Of a DNA stretch of 64,000 bases, positions 28,076-38,167 are shown piece after piece (positions within the stretch are counted from its first letter, which is position 1; every line of letters begins with the position of its first letter). Where the stretch lies: NCBI GenBank assembly GCA_009668975.1, contig SBEG01000017.1, forward strand, positions 1 to 64,000, read 5' to 3'. The DNA is from Deltaproteobacteria bacterium (GTDB lineage: Bacteria > Desulfobacterota > Desulfuromonadia > Geobacterales > Geobacteraceae). The translations under genes and the position numbers were made by a program. A model generated the notes under the pieces. The model saw nothing but the letters and a program-made list of their open reading frames with translations. It did no database searches and was not told the origin of the DNA.

Positions 28076-29026
28076 TCAGGAATCGAGATTGATCTTTTCC
28101 TTCACCACATAAATCGGCTTCCCCTGGGCCTCGTAGTAAGTTCGGGCATTCACTTCACCGAGCAGACCCAGGACGATGAACTGGACGCCCATGAAGATGA
28201 GAAAAGCGGTCAGGAGCAGCAATGGATTCCGGTTCATGCTGGTGTCCTGAAAGAGTTTCATATAGACCGTGGTGCCGCCGGTAAAGAGCGAGGCAAACAG
28301 GGTATAGATGCCGAGCCGGCCGAAAAGTTGTATTGGACGGGTCGAATAGTTGAGGAGAAATTTCACCGTCAGCAGGTCCAGTATCACGCGCATGGTGCGG
28401 GAAATGCCGTATTTGCTCGTCCCGTAAAGCCGCGGACGATGCCCGACCGGAATTTCGGTCACCTTCGCTCCGAATTGAGAGACGAGGGCCGGGACAAAGC
28501 GGTGCATCTCGCCATAGAGATTGATTCCTTCCAGAACTTCCCGGCGATAGGCCTTCAGGGTGCAGCCGTAGTCATGGAGCCGGACCCCGGTCATTCGGGA
28601 GATAAAACTGTTCGCCATGATCGACGGCAGAGTGCGGTTGATAAAAGCATCTTTCCGGTCCCGGCGCCAGCCGGAAACCACGTCGTAGCCCTCGTCAATC
28701 TTTGCCAGCAGCTTTGGAATATCAGCCGGATCATTTTGCAGATCACCGTCCATAGGGATTACGACCGTCCCCGAAGCCGCATCAAAGCCGGCTGCCATCG
28801 CGGCCGTCTGGCCGAAGTTGCGACGGAAGCTGATCACCTTGACCCGCGGGTCCCCTGCAGCAATCTCGCGGAGCAGCTGCAGCGAACCGTCCGTCGAACC
28901 GTCATCAACCAGGATGAGTTCATAAGCGATCTCGCTCTTTTCCAACGCCGCAACGACCTCACGATGAAGGGCGGCGACATTTTCTTCCTCATTGAAAATC
29001 GGCACTACGATACTCAGGTCCAACGC
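28076..29026 (-). CDS. Glycosyltransferase family 2, polyprenol-phosphate sugar synthase-like, with two C-terminal membrane helices
   Basis: GT-A domain with DDGSTDGS and the DXD-type MDGDLQNDPADIP, followed by GWRRDRKDAFINRTLPS and the SKYGISRTMRVILD segment of the DPM1/ArnC/GtrB group. Two hydrophobic segments follow (about 235-255 and 270-295). It likely transfers a sugar to a polyprenyl phosphate. The start is uncertain: TTG 29026 has AAAGGTGG upstream and fits the family start LDLSIVVPIFNEEEN, while GTG 29044 gives six more residues without a ribosome site. Between the two other glycosyltransferases. Confidence 0.88.
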   Translation of the reverse strand, partial: ALDLSIVVPIFNEEENVAALHREVVAALEKSEIAYELILVDDGSTDGSLQLLREIAAGDPRVKVISFRRNFGQTAAMAAGFDAASGTVVIPMDGDLQNDPADIPKLLAKIDEGYDVVSGWRRDRKDAFINRTLPSIMANSFISRMTGVRLHDYGCTLKAYRREVLEGINLYGEMHRFVPALVSQFGAKVTEIPVGHRPRLYGTSKYGISRTMRVILDLLTVKFLLNYSTRPIQLFGRLGIYTLFASLFTGGTTVYMKLFQDTSMNRNPLLLLTAFLIFMGVQFIVLGLLGEVNARTYYEAQGKPIYVVKEKINLDS

Positions 29027-29132
29027 AACCACCTTTCTCACCAAGGATCAGGAAAAGCCGGGAAAAATCGCCGGACTTCCGCCATGAACCGGAAACTCTG
29101 AAAATATACGACTTGGCACAGCAGACTTCGTC

Positions 29133-30098
29133 TCAGGTGCAACCGACGCCAAAAGGCTTGATCCGCTTCACCGTCACGCTGCCGGCCGGACGCGCCCTCT
29201 TCCCGGCACCATAGACTACGAGACCGGACAGCAAACCGGCACCATAGGAAAGGTGAAGAACGGGAAAAAGCAGCGGGAGCAGGAAAGCGGGGACAGTTTT
29301 CCCGCTGGTGACGGCAACGCGAAACGCCTCCGCAAGAACCATCACTAGGTAGCACAAAAGCGGCAGATAGTAAACAGGTCGCTGGAGAAAGGGCAAGCTC
29401 AGGAGATACAGCAGAAAAAGGACCGGAACAAAGGAAGCGATATTGCACCCCCCGCCGAGAAGGATCTGTTGAGCCCGTCCCCGGCCATAGCCGAACAGCT
29501 GGCGGACAAAGGCGGGAAAGTTCGGGCGCTGACTGCGGTAGACCGCCAGTCCGGGATCATGGATCAGTTTCCAGCCCGAGCGGCGCAGCCTCACCAGCAA
29601 CTCGTTTTCCTCATTGGGATAGAGTCGCTCGTCGAATCCGCCTGCCTCGTTGAAAACAGCAGCCGAGATACTGAGGTTGCAGAGGATCAGTTCGTGATCG
29701 CCGGTTTCCCGGCAGACGCCGTGCCGGCGATAGCGGTTGCAGACACTTCCGGCTCCGAAGGGCGACGCCAGGGCGAGTCCGAAGGCCTGACGAAGGGGCG
29801 AATCCTCCTCCGGGGTGAGGGAGGGCCCGCCGGCGGCAGCCACCCGGTCTTGGCAGTAGTGGCACACCGCCCGCATCAGAAAATCGGGAGCAACGAGGGA
29901 ATCGTCATCGAGAAAATAGAGGAGTGCCCCCTGGGCCTCCTTGGCAGCCAGATTGCGCTGACGGCTGGGGCAGGTCCCCTCGGAGACCAGCACTTCAAAG
30001 AATTCGTCAGGATAATCGATCTTCCGCAAGCCGTCGAGGGCACGCACCGCCCCCCCCGGTTTAACCGGAATTATTATTGAAACAGCAGGATATTCCAT
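29133..30098 (-). CDS. Glycosyltransferase family 2 with C-terminal membrane segments
   Basis: 321 residues. Starts EYPAVSIIIPVK, with the acidic motif YFLDDDSLVAPDFL and the acceptor-side ED-like motif YPNEENELLVRLRRSGW. Three hydrophobic segments lie in the last 110 residues, as in mycofactocin/PgaC-type membrane GT2 enzymes. ATG 30098 is used; the TTG before it would add one residue. It starts 30 bases after ccsB in the same direction and may be co-transcribed. The sugar and acceptor are unknown. Confidence 0.85.
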   Translation of the reverse strand: MEYPAVSIIIPVKPGGAVRALDGLRKIDYPDEFFEVLVSEGTCPSRQRNLAAKEAQGALLYFLDDDSLVAPDFLMRAVCHYCQDRVAAAGGPSLTPEEDSPLRQAFGLALASPFGAGSVCNRYRRHGVCRETGDHELILCNLSISAAVFNEAGGFDERLYPNEENELLVRLRRSGWKLIHDPGLAVYRSQRPNFPAFVRQLFGYGRGRAQQILLGGGCNIASFVPVLFLLYLLSLPFLQRPVYYLPLLCYLVMVLAEAFRVAVTSGKTVPAFLLPLLFPVLHLSYGAGLLSGLVVYGAGKRARPAGSVTVKRIKPFGVGCT

Positions 30099-30128
30099 CA
30101 AACCACACCGGTTTTGTTTCGCCCGGCG

Positions 30129-30986
30129 TTACCCTCCCCCGTAGCTATGCAGACCGGACAGCAACAGGTTCACACCCAGATAACAGAAGATCGTCGCGGC
30201 AAAACCGATGATGGAAAGAATTGCGGCACGTTTGCCGACCCAACCGCGGGTAATCCGGGCATGGAGGAAAGCGGCATAAATAAACCAGACGATCAGCGAC
30301 CAGGTTTCCTTCGGATCCCAGCTCCAATACGAACCCCAGGCATAATTCGCCCAGGCGGCTCCGGTGATGATTCCCAGGGTCAGGAGCGGAAAGCCGACCA
30401 TAATTGCCCGATAATTGAGATCATCGAGAATTTTCGAGGAGGGAAAGAGCGAGAGCACCCCTCCGGCCGGAGATTTCCCATCAGAAGCTTCCTGTTTCGC
30501 CTTGATCAGATACATGATCGAAACACCACAGGCCACCGCGAAGGCTGCATAGCCAAGGAAACAGGTAATCACGTGATAGAGAAGCCAGTCGCTCTGGAGT
30601 GCAGGCACCAGAGGCTGAATCTGCTTCTGGGCATCACCCATCAACTGAGCCCAGGCCATGCTCATCAGGGCAAAGGGGAGCACGAAGGCGCCAACTGCCC
30701 GGTAGCGGTACTTGGCATCAATGAGGAGAAAGATCAGGACAATGGTCCAGGCGAAAAACACCACCGATTCATACAGATTCGAGAGAGGCGCATGGCCGTG
30801 GCCAAGATCATAGGACTCTTTCCAACGCAACCCGAAGGCTACGGTCTGGACGAGAAGGCCTAACAACGAAGCAATTGAGCCGGCAAGACCGATGGTTTTA
30901 TTTTTGCTGGCAAGATAGGCAAAAAATATCACCGTAGCCGCAAAGTAGGCCAGGGTTGTAATAGTGAAAAGGAGAGAACTGGTCAT
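30129..30986 (-). CDS. ccsB: Cytochrome c biogenesis protein CcsB/CcsA family
   Basis: System II haem handling protein. 285 residues with eight hydrophobic segments, the tryptophan-rich haem-binding motif WGSYWSWDPKETWSL and conserved His in ESYDLGHGHAPLSNLYES and LYHVITCFLGYAA. It works with ResB to bring haem to apocytochrome c on the periplasmic side. ATG 30986 has GGAGG at 7-nt spacing; the TTG two codons earlier does not. It starts 16 bases after resB ends, so the pair forms an operon. Confidence 0.95.
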   Translation of the reverse strand: MTSSLLFTITTLAYFAATVIFFAYLASKNKTIGLAGSIASLLGLLVQTVAFGLRWKESYDLGHGHAPLSNLYESVVFFAWTIVLIFLLIDAKYRYRAVGAFVLPFALMSMAWAQLMGDAQKQIQPLVPALQSDWLLYHVITCFLGYAAFAVACGVSIMYLIKAKQEASDGKSPAGGVLSLFPSSKILDDLNYRAIMVGFPLLTLGIITGAAWANYAWGSYWSWDPKETWSLIVWFIYAAFLHARITRGWVGKRAAILSIIGFAATIFCYLGVNLLLSGLHSYGGG

Positions 30987-31002
30987 TCGCAAACCTCCGA
31001 AT

Positions 31003-32355
31003 CTAAATCTTTTTCAGTTGATCAACAATGTCATCAAAGGAAGTACGAAACGCAGCCTGATTCTTGCTGGCGCTTCCCGCCACTACGATACGGCCGCCGC
31101 CAATACGCACCCAGATCCGCCGATGCGAAAGAAAAAAGGAAATAAAGATCCCGGACACCAGCATGAAACAGCCAACCCAGACCACCCAGACACCCGGGTC
31201 TTTGGTGACCTGGAGACCGGTGCGCCACTTCTGATCAACACCCGCAAAAGAAATGGCATTGACCCCGCTCTTCTCGGCATTGAAGCCCGGATACTTCTGC
31301 ATCAGCGCAAAGGGTTCGGCGGCCGGACCGTTCCCTTGGACCTGCACCTGCACGGCAGGGCCGGAAAATCCCGGATAGATGCTGCCGACATCCGGGGCAT
31401 ACCCGAGGACGGTGAGCGTTTCCCCGCCAGGAAGCGCCAGCGGTTGGTTACCGGTCGCGGACAACCGGGTTTCCGTGCCGGTAGCACGGTCACGAACCGT
31501 AAAGTGGAAAGAAGGGTTGCCATCCTGGCTGTAACTGGACTGATAAAAGGTAATTCCCCGGTAGGTCAGCGGCGAGTTGACGATGACCGGCCGCTTGTCG
31601 ATAACGGTCTTGCCGTTCTCGATGACACTGAGAACACTGCGGTATTCTTTCGGCGCTCCGGTATCGTACAGGGTCAGGGAAAAGGACTCGCACTTCACGG
31701 CGAACCCGAGATCAATGACCTTTCCGGTCGTGGTTGACGCCGTGGTGACGGAATCGCCCTCCGGAATCTGCGCAAAACCCTTGAAACCGAAAAAAGAGCC
31801 GATCATTGCACCGATGAAGACAATAATGATGCTGAAATGGAGGATATAGACCCCCAACCGGCTGTAGCGGCCCTTCTCGGCGAAGAGATGGTATTCGTCA
31901 TTAACCTTTGTCACTTCCGGAGTCGCCAGACCCCGGCCGAGGATTTCCGCAGCTGATTTCTTGAGATCCGCGGCACTCTGCGAGACTTTCCAGGTCTGGA
32001 CATTCGCCAGGGATTTTTCCTTGCGCTCATCGAGTGTCGGCTCCTTCTCGCGGAGAAGCTTCCAGTCATGGGGAAGCCGGCGCAGGGAGCAGGCCACCAG
32101 GTTCATCGTGAGCAGGTACAGCAGCAGGACAAACCACCAGGAGTGGTACATATTGAAGAAACCCAGCTTGCTGTACAATTCGTATTTCGCTTGGGAAATG
32201 GTCTGCAGATACTCTACCGGAGGGGGATTTCCCTGGGGGATGATCGTTCCGATAATCGATACCACGGCCAGACCAATCAGAAGAAAAATGGTAAGTTTCA
32301 GAGAGGAAAAGAAACGCCACAAGGACGAGCCGAAATCGCTGGATTGATTTTTCAA
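31003..32355 (-). CDS. resB: Cytochrome c biogenesis protein ResB
   Basis: 450 residues. Three N-terminal membrane helices (about 17-35, 70-90, 165-185), a large periplasmic domain (about 190-395) and a last helix (VWVVWVGCFMLVSGIFISFF). Signatures are SSLKLTIFLLIGLAVVSIIGT, FGLK-like FFGFKGFAQIPEGD and YRGITFYQSSYSQDG. It is the partner of CcsB in system II cytochrome c maturation, fitting an organism rich in multihaem cytochromes. First gene of the minus-strand unit resB-ccsB. Confidence 0.94.
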   Translation of the reverse strand: MKNQSSDFGSSLWRFFSSLKLTIFLLIGLAVVSIIGTIIPQGNPPPVEYLQTISQAKYELYSKLGFFNMYHSWWFVLLLYLLTMNLVACSLRRLPHDWKLLREKEPTLDERKEKSLANVQTWKVSQSAADLKKSAAEILGRGLATPEVTKVNDEYHLFAEKGRYSRLGVYILHFSIIIVFIGAMIGSFFGFKGFAQIPEGDSVTTASTTTGKVIDLGFAVKCESFSLTLYDTGAPKEYRSVLSVIENGKTVIDKRPVIVNSPLTYRGITFYQSSYSQDGNPSFHFTVRDRATGTETRLSATGNQPLALPGGETLTVLGYAPDVGSIYPGFSGPAVQVQVQGNGPAAEPFALMQKYPGFNAEKSGVNAISFAGVDQKWRTGLQVTKDPGVWVVWVGCFMLVSGIFISFFLSHRRIWVRIGGGRIVVAGSASKNQAAFRTSFDDIVDQLKKI

Positions 32356-32800
32356 GGATAGTCTCCCGGTTATTAACTTAAGTTCTGACAGATTAGCAGA
32401 TGAATGTGACGATTTCTAAGTGGCAACGCCACCGCACTATTGAGCTGTTTATTGTATCTTGTCGCTATTTTCTGTCAAGCGGAAAGAGAGAGACGGAGTC
32501 CTTCCAGGAATTATTCGGCGGCGGCCCTTTCCGGCAGGAAAAACTGCCACCACCACGCTCTCTTCAACTTCCACAGGAAGAGACCTCCGCGGCGCGGAAA
32601 AGCAGAATTTGCGCTTCCCCGGGCTGGTTTCGTCTCGTTTTTACCTTGAAAAAAAAGCCGTCTGGTGCTACAAGTGCACAAGTTTTCATAGCTTTTGACA
32701 GATCCGCTACCGGTTCCCCGTTTCTGAAAAGGAACGGACCGTTAAACGGAATTGACGTACTCGATCCCGTTTCAAACCGGGAGCCGCGGAGGGATAAACG
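32356..32800. other. 445-bp divergent promoter region between resB and a chemoreceptor gene
   Basis: No protein-like frame is convincing. Both outward genes must have promoters here. AT-rich stretches lie at 32360-32470 and 32630-32700. I could not place a consensus sigma-70, sigma-28 or sigma-54 site with confidence. Confidence 0.5.
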
Positions 32801-34966
32801 ATGGGTTTTGCTGATGTTGCGAAGATCTTCGGCACGCTGCGCCTGCACACAAAGATGCTCCTGTTGATGACGGTGCTGCTCATCGGCTCCCTGCTGATAA
32901 CACTGGCTGTTTTCCAGACTCTCACCAGAGTCAGGATCGGCAGCGACAGCTACCAGAAAGTTATTCACGCCCGTGACACGCTGGAAGGAAGTGTGCAGCT
33001 GAAATCCGAGCTGATGAAGCTTCGCGCGGAGCTCTTGGGCTTAGCTGCAAATCCCGGCAATGGCAAATTAAAAGCCGGCATTACCACGACCACCGCGAAC
33101 ATTCAGACGGGATTCTCGGCACTTGCCACTGCTGTTTCCACCCAGGGAACAAAAGATACGCTGGCTGAAGCCCGGAAATCCTGGGATGATCTGGCAACCG
33201 ACATCCGCGATGAAATCATTCCCGCGGCGGACCAGGGGGAACCGTTGCGGCTGAGAGAACTGCTGTCATCGGCCAGGCTCTCCCGATACGACCAGACAAC
33301 AGCCACTCTGGACAGCTTGATCGCGACACTTCGTTCGGAAGCTGCCGACAGGCAAGTTCAGGAAACCGCCTATGCCTCCAAGACCGTTATCATGGGCTTC
33401 GGTGTTGGCGGCGGACTGTTTCTCCTGCTGCTCCTGATTGGCGGATCCCTTGCCTTCTCGCTGGTGCGGGCCATCTCCCGGGAGGCCGAATTTGCCCAGG
33501 CGGTAGTACAGGAAGGCAACCTCTCCGACCGGCTCACGGTCGAGAGCGACGATGAAATCGGCGAACTGGCAGAGGCACTGAACAAGCTGGTGGAAATGCT
33601 CCATGACATGGTTTCGAAGGTAGATGTTTCTTCACTGGAACTCTCCCGGATCTCCCGCACTCTTGCCGACGCATCAAAAAAAGTCGTCAACGGGGCGGAG
33701 CAGTCAAATGGCCGGGTTGCGGAAACCTCATCGGCGGTCGCGGAAATCAACGCTTCCATCAAGGAGGTGTCCCACGGCATTGACGGACTCTCCCTCTCTG
33801 CCTCGGAAAACTCCTCATCGGTGCTGGAAATGGCGGCCAGCGTCGAGGAAGTTGCCCTGAACGTGGAAAATCTCTCGCAATCGGTGGATGATGTCAGTTC
33901 TTCCATCATCGAGATGGCCGCGGCCATCAAACACATCAGCGACAGTGTCAACGGTCTCATCGACTCTTCGACCGTTACCGCTTCGTCCGTTATCCAGATG
34001 GACAGTTCAATCCGCCAGGTGGAAAAGAGCGCCCTGGACACCACGGCAATTTCCGAAGAGGTCCGGCGCGACGCCGAAACGGGCAAAGTTTCGGTTGAAG
34101 CCACCATCAAGGGCATGCAGGAGATCAAGCGCTCCTCGCACATTACCCATGAAGTGATCGTGACCCTCTCTGAAAAGGCCAGTGATATCGGCACGATTCT
34201 CTCGGTGATCAACGAGGTTGCCGAACAGACGAATCTTCTCGCACTGAATGCCGCAATCATTGCCGCCCAGGCGGGGGAGCAGGGCAAAGGGTTCGCGGTT
34301 GTCGCGGATGAGATCAAGGAACTGGCGGACCGGACCAGCAGTTCGACCCGCGAGATCGAAGATCTTATTCAGGGCGTTCAGGTAGAAACCAAGCGTGCCG
34401 TCGAGGCGATAAATCTTGCCGAGAAGAGTATTGCCGATGGCGAACTGCTGTCCCAGAAATCGGGTGTGGCCCTGGGAAAAATCGTCTCGGGCGTCGAAAT
34501 GGCCTCCGAGCAGGTGGGTGAAATTGCCCGTGCGGCAGCAGAGCAGGCCAAGGGCAGCCAGATGATCAGAGAGGCAATGGAGCAGGTGACCGACATGATC
34601 ATGCAGATTGCCAATGCCACGCAGCAGCAGAACAAGGGAAGCGAGCTGATCATGACCGCCGTTGAGCGCATGAAAGTGCTCACCGCTCAGGTGCGTTCCT
34701 CAACACGGGAACAGAGCAAAGTCGGCTCCCTCATCGCAGGGTCCACGGAAAATATCACCAGCATGATCCAGCAGATCAAGCGCGCCTGCGATGAGCAATC
34801 ACGCGGCAGCGAACAGATTGTGACTGCTGTCGAAGACATCCAGAAATCCACCCACGAAAACCTGAGTGCGGCCGGTACCATGGAAAAAGCGGTTAACGGC
34901 CTCTTTCAGCAGGTTGAGGTATTAAAAAAGGAAATCAGCACCTTCTCGCTGAAAGAAAACAGGTAA
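32801..34966 (+). CDS. Methyl-accepting chemotaxis protein
   Basis: 721 residues: membrane helix (about 17-40), a short periplasmic helical sensor (about 42-190), second helix (about 195-217), HAMP (218-270), then a long coiled-coil signalling domain. The hairpin tip reads [20 protein letters not shown], followed by [15 protein letters not shown]. In the E. coli Tsr tip the corresponding trimer-contact residues Glu385 and Arg388 are Ile and Gln here. The C-terminus ends SLKENR with no CheR-binding pentapeptide. CGGAGGG lies 7-8 nt before ATG 32801. It starts opposite resB and runs into trpA with a 5-bp gap. Confidence 0.95.
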   Translation: MGFADVAKIFGTLRLHTKMLLLMTVLLIGSLLITLAVFQTLTRVRIGSDSYQKVIHARDTLEGSVQLKSELMKLRAELLGLAANPGNGKLKAGITTTTANIQTGFSALATAVSTQGTKDTLAEARKSWDDLATDIRDEIIPAADQGEPLRLRELLSSARLSRYDQTTATLDSLIATLRSEAADRQVQETAYASKTVIMGFGVGGGLFLLLLLIGGSLAFSLVRAISREAEFAQAVVQEGNLSDRLTVESDDEIGELAEALNKLVEMLHDMVSKVDVSSLELSRISRTLADASKKVVNGAEQSNGRVAETSSAVAEINASIKEVSHGIDGLSLSASENSSSVLEMAASVEEVALNVENLSQSVDDVSSSIIEMAAAIKHISDSVNGLIDSSTVTASSVIQMDSSIRQVEKSALDTTAISEEVRRDAETGKVSVEATIKGMQEIKRSSHITHEVIVTLSEKASDIGTILSVINEVAEQTNLLALNAAIIAAQAGEQGKGFAVVADEIKELADRTSSSTREIEDLIQGVQVETKRAVEAINLAEKSIADGELLSQKSGVALGKIVSGVEMASEQVGEIARAAAEQAKGSQMIREAMEQVTDMIMQIANATQQQNKGSELIMTAVERMKVLTAQVRSSTREQSKVGSLIAGSTENITSMIQQIKRACDEQSRGSEQIVTAVEDIQKSTHENLSAAGTMEKAVNGLFQQVEVLKKEISTFSLKENR

Positions 34967-34971
34967 AGACT

Positions 34972-35787
34972 ATGAGCAGACTCGCGGATACATTCAGAAA
35001 ATTGAGCAAAAACGAAGAGAAGGCCCTCGTGACCTTCATAACGGCCGGAGACCCGGACCTGGAAACCACCGCGGAGATGATCCTGGAACTGGAAAAAGCC
35101 GGAGCCGACATCATCGAGCTCGGCATTCCCTTCTCGGATCCGATGGCTGACGGTCCGACCATCCAGTTATCCTCCGAAAGGTCCCTCAGCGGCGGCACAA
35201 CCCTGCCGAAAATCCTGGACATGGTGCGTTCGGTACGGAAAACCTCCCAAATCCCCCTGGTCCTGATGGGCTACTATAATCCGGTCTACTTTTACGGCAA
35301 TGAGCGTTTTGTTACGGACGCCGTCGAAGCTGGAGTGGACGGCGTGATCCTGGTGGATCTTCCACCGGAAGAGGCAGATGCGGAGGGCTTTTCGGACCTG
35401 GCCCGTAAAGGCGGCCTGGACTGTATTTTCCTCTTGACGCCCACCTCCGACGACAGTCGCATCGCAAAGGTTGTGAAACGAGGCCGTGGCTTCCTTTATT
35501 ATGTATCGGTCACAGGAGTCACCGGGGCAAGGAAAGAAATCTCGACAACGCTTGCCGGGGAATTGGAAAAAATCCGCAACGCCACCGCCATGCCCCTCGT
35601 CGTCGGCTTCGGCATTTCCGACCCCTCCCAGGCAGCCACCGTGGCAGCGCTGGGAGATGGAGTGGTGGTAGGCAGCGCCCTGGTGAAACTATTCGAGGAA
35701 AACCGCGGAACGGAATTACGGGAAAAGGTTGCGGAATTCGTCTCTGCGCTTAAGGCGGGCATTCGTGGGGCAACCTCGAAAAACTGA
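34972..35787 (+). CDS. trpA: Tryptophan synthase alpha subunit
   Basis: Cleaves indole-3-glycerol phosphate to indole and glyceraldehyde-3-phosphate. Catalytic Glu49 ([11 protein letters not shown]) and Asp60 (MADGPTIQ) are at the same positions as in the E. coli enzyme. The phosphate-binding segments [13 protein letters not shown] and [12 protein letters not shown] are intact. Length 271 is typical. No trpB is present, so the alpha gene lies at the start of a trpA-accD-folC arrangement, here behind a chemoreceptor gene. Confidence 0.97.
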   Translation: MSRLADTFRKLSKNEEKALVTFITAGDPDLETTAEMILELEKAGADIIELGIPFSDPMADGPTIQLSSERSLSGGTTLPKILDMVRSVRKTSQIPLVLMGYYNPVYFYGNERFVTDAVEAGVDGVILVDLPPEEADAEGFSDLARKGGLDCIFLLTPTSDDSRIAKVVKRGRGFLYYVSVTGVTGARKEISTTLAGELEKIRNATAMPLVVGFGISDPSQAATVAALGDGVVVGSALVKLFEENRGTELREKVAEFVSALKAGIRGATSKN

Positions 35788-35972
35788 GCTGCCCCGCTTC
35801 CGGCACGCCCCCTTTTCGCTTCCATTTTTCCGCGACATCATGATACCGTACCCCCCTGGCATTTTTCCGCGATTCTCTACGGTATCCTTGCCCGGTGTGG
35901 TCGTAGCTGCCGGCAAAAAGTTGGCTGTTCGAGGACTGCGGCAAGGGAACTTCACAATAACGAGGCATAACT

Positions 35973-36854
35973 ATGGGCTGGTTTACAAGAGAAAAAGCGC
36001 CGATTGCGCAAAACGACGAAAAAAAGGTCCGGGTTCCCGAGGGACTCTGGACAAAGTGCAAGAGCTGCAGCCAGACTATTTATACGAAAGAGGTGGAGAA
36101 GAACCTCAACGTCTGCCCGAAATGCGAGTATCATTTCCGCATCCCGGCAAAGGAGCGTCTCGACCTCATCCTGGACCCGGAAACCTTTACCGAGCTTGAC
36201 CGGGACCTGGAGTCAATCGACTTCCTCGAATTCCAGGACACCAAGAGCTATCAGGACAGAATCCAGGCGGCCATGCAGAAGGGAAACGGTAAAGAAGCGG
36301 TAGTCTGCGGCGAAGGTTTGCTTGAAGGTACGCCCATCCAGATTGCCGTATTCGAATTCAGTTTCATGGGCGGCAGCATGGGCAGCGTGGTTGGAGAAAA
36401 AATTACCCGGGTAATCGAACGGGCCATCGAACGCCGGACACCGGCCGTGGTCTTTTCGTCATCGGGCGGCGCACGCATGCAGGAAAGCATCATCTCACTC
36501 ATGCAGATGGCGAAGACCGCCGCCGCGCTTGCCCGTCTCCGTGATGCAGGTCTGCCCTATATTTCGGTACTCACCGATCCGACCACCGGCGGAGTAACAG
36601 CGAGCTTTGCCATGCTCGGCGACATCATCATGGCGGAGCCCAAGGCTCTGATCGGCTTTGCCGGGCCCCGAGTCATCGAACAAACCATCAGGCAAAAACT
36701 CCCCGAGGGCTTCCAGCGCGCCGAATACCTCCTGGAACATGGCATGGTGGACCTGATTGTTCCGCGGAAAGAAATGAGACAGCGACTCTCGCAAGTAGTG
36801 AACATGCTCTATCGGCCGACAACGGCAAAAGCAGGAAAGGCCACCCGAAGCTGA
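35973..36854 (+). CDS. accD: Acetyl-CoA carboxylase carboxyltransferase subunit beta
   Basis: Part of the carboxyltransferase that makes malonyl-CoA for fatty acid synthesis. N-terminal zinc ribbon with Cys29, Cys32, Cys48 and Cys51, then the crotonase-like core: FEFSFMGGSMGSVVGEKITR, VFSSSGGARMQES, DPTTGGVTASFAMLGD and GFAGPRVIEQT. Length 293 is typical. GAGG lies upstream of ATG 35973. It begins 185 bases after trpA and ends 26 bases before folC. Confidence 0.98.
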   Translation: MGWFTREKAPIAQNDEKKVRVPEGLWTKCKSCSQTIYTKEVEKNLNVCPKCEYHFRIPAKERLDLILDPETFTELDRDLESIDFLEFQDTKSYQDRIQAAMQKGNGKEAVVCGEGLLEGTPIQIAVFEFSFMGGSMGSVVGEKITRVIERAIERRTPAVVFSSSGGARMQESIISLMQMAKTAAALARLRDAGLPYISVLTDPTTGGVTASFAMLGDIIMAEPKALIGFAGPRVIEQTIRQKLPEGFQRAEYLLEHGMVDLIVPRKEMRQRLSQVVNMLYRPTTAKAGKATRS

Positions 36855-36880
36855 AAAGCGGGCAAGACGCCGCTGTCACC

Positions 36881-38155
36881 ATGACCTATCAGGAAACGTT
36901 GTCCCACATCTACGGGCTGGGCCGTTTCGGCATGAAACCGGGGCTGGAACGAATTCGAGCCACGTTGCGCGCTCTCTCGGACCCCCAGGACGCCGTGCGG
37001 ATTATCCATGTGGCCGGAACAAACGGCAAAGGATCGACCGCGGCTTTCCTCGACTCGATTCTCAGGTCCGGCGGGCACAAAACCGGTCTGTTCACTTCTC
37101 CGCACTTGATTGCGTTTCCGGAGCGGATTCGTCTTGACGGCAGGGAAATTTTCGAGCATGAAGTGGTTTCACTGGCCGATCGGGTTCTGACCGTTGCCCC
37201 GGAAGGAACCACTTTTTTCGAGATCGTCACCGCCATGGCCTACCTTTTCTTTGCCGAACAGGGCGCGGAACTTGCGGTGATGGAAGTCGGCATGGGCGGA
37301 CGCTTCGATGCGACCAACATCGCCTCAGGCATCCTGTCGATCATTACCCCGATCGACCTTGACCACGCCCAATACCTTGGTGACACCCTTGGCCTGATTG
37401 CCCGGGAGAAAGCCGGTGTCATCAAAGCAGAGCGTCCGGTGGTCAGCTCTTTCCAGGCAGACGAAGCACGGGAGGTCATCCGGCAGCAGTGTCTGGAGCT
37501 GAGAAGCCCTTTGTACCAGGACGGACACGACTTCAGCGCCATCTGGGAAAGTGACGGTATGTTTTATTCCGGAATGGAGTGGAGAATCCACGCTCTGCAT
37601 CCGGGGATACCGGGCCGTTATCAGGCGATGAACCTCGCAACCGCCATCTGCGCCGCCGAATTGCTGAATCAACAGGAAATAGACCTTTCGCCGGAAAATG
37701 TGCGAACGGGCACGGAACAGGCCTTCTGGCCGGGCAGAATGGAGCTCTTTGCCGGGCCGCCCCGCGTGCTTCTCGATGGTGCGCACAATCCGGCCGGGGC
37801 AAAGGTCCTCGTTGAGGGACTGGCCGAGATCCCCCGGAAAGCACTCATTCTGGTGACCGGAGTTGTCGGAGACAAGGATGCGGAAGGCATCCTTGCACCG
37901 CTCCTCCCCCTTGCCGATTCCGTCATTACGGTATCTCCATCCGTACCACGCGGCCTTGGCTCGCTGGAACTGGCGGAACAGTGCCGGGAGCTCGGATACC
38001 GGGCGCTGGCTGCCGGAGGCATTGCCAATGGGCTGGAAACGGCTTTCAATCAAGCACACCCTGAGGATCTCATTCTGGTTTGCGGCTCACTTTTCGTGGT
38101 CGGCGAGGCCCGGGCCAGGCTACTTTCACAGACATTCGAACCTTTTCGCGGATAA
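36881..38155 (+). CDS. folC: Bifunctional dihydrofolate/folylpolyglutamate synthase
   Basis: Mur-ligase-type ATP enzyme adding glutamate to dihydropteroate and to folates. P-loop VAGTNGKGSTAAFLDSIL, then HLIAFPERIRLDG, EVGMGGRFDATN and TPIDLDHAQYLGDTLG. The C-terminal domain holds LDGAHNPAGAKVL. Length 424 is normal. It follows accD by 26 bases and precedes lptD by 12, so they may share a transcript. Confidence 0.97.
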   Translation: MTYQETLSHIYGLGRFGMKPGLERIRATLRALSDPQDAVRIIHVAGTNGKGSTAAFLDSILRSGGHKTGLFTSPHLIAFPERIRLDGREIFEHEVVSLADRVLTVAPEGTTFFEIVTAMAYLFFAEQGAELAVMEVGMGGRFDATNIASGILSIITPIDLDHAQYLGDTLGLIAREKAGVIKAERPVVSSFQADEAREVIRQQCLELRSPLYQDGHDFSAIWESDGMFYSGMEWRIHALHPGIPGRYQAMNLATAICAAELLNQQEIDLSPENVRTGTEQAFWPGRMELFAGPPRVLLDGAHNPAGAKVLVEGLAEIPRKALILVTGVVGDKDAEGILAPLLPLADSVITVSPSVPRGLGSLELAEQCRELGYRALAAGGIANGLETAFNQAHPEDLILVCGSLFVVGEARARLLSQTFEPFRG

Positions 38156-38167
38156 CAACCGGATTCC

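Noticed and set aside
32740..32800. Possible sigma-28 promoter (TAAA...CGAT) before the chemoreceptor gene
   Set aside because: Spacing between TAAA and CGAT is 15 rather than 17 and the GC before CGAT is missing.
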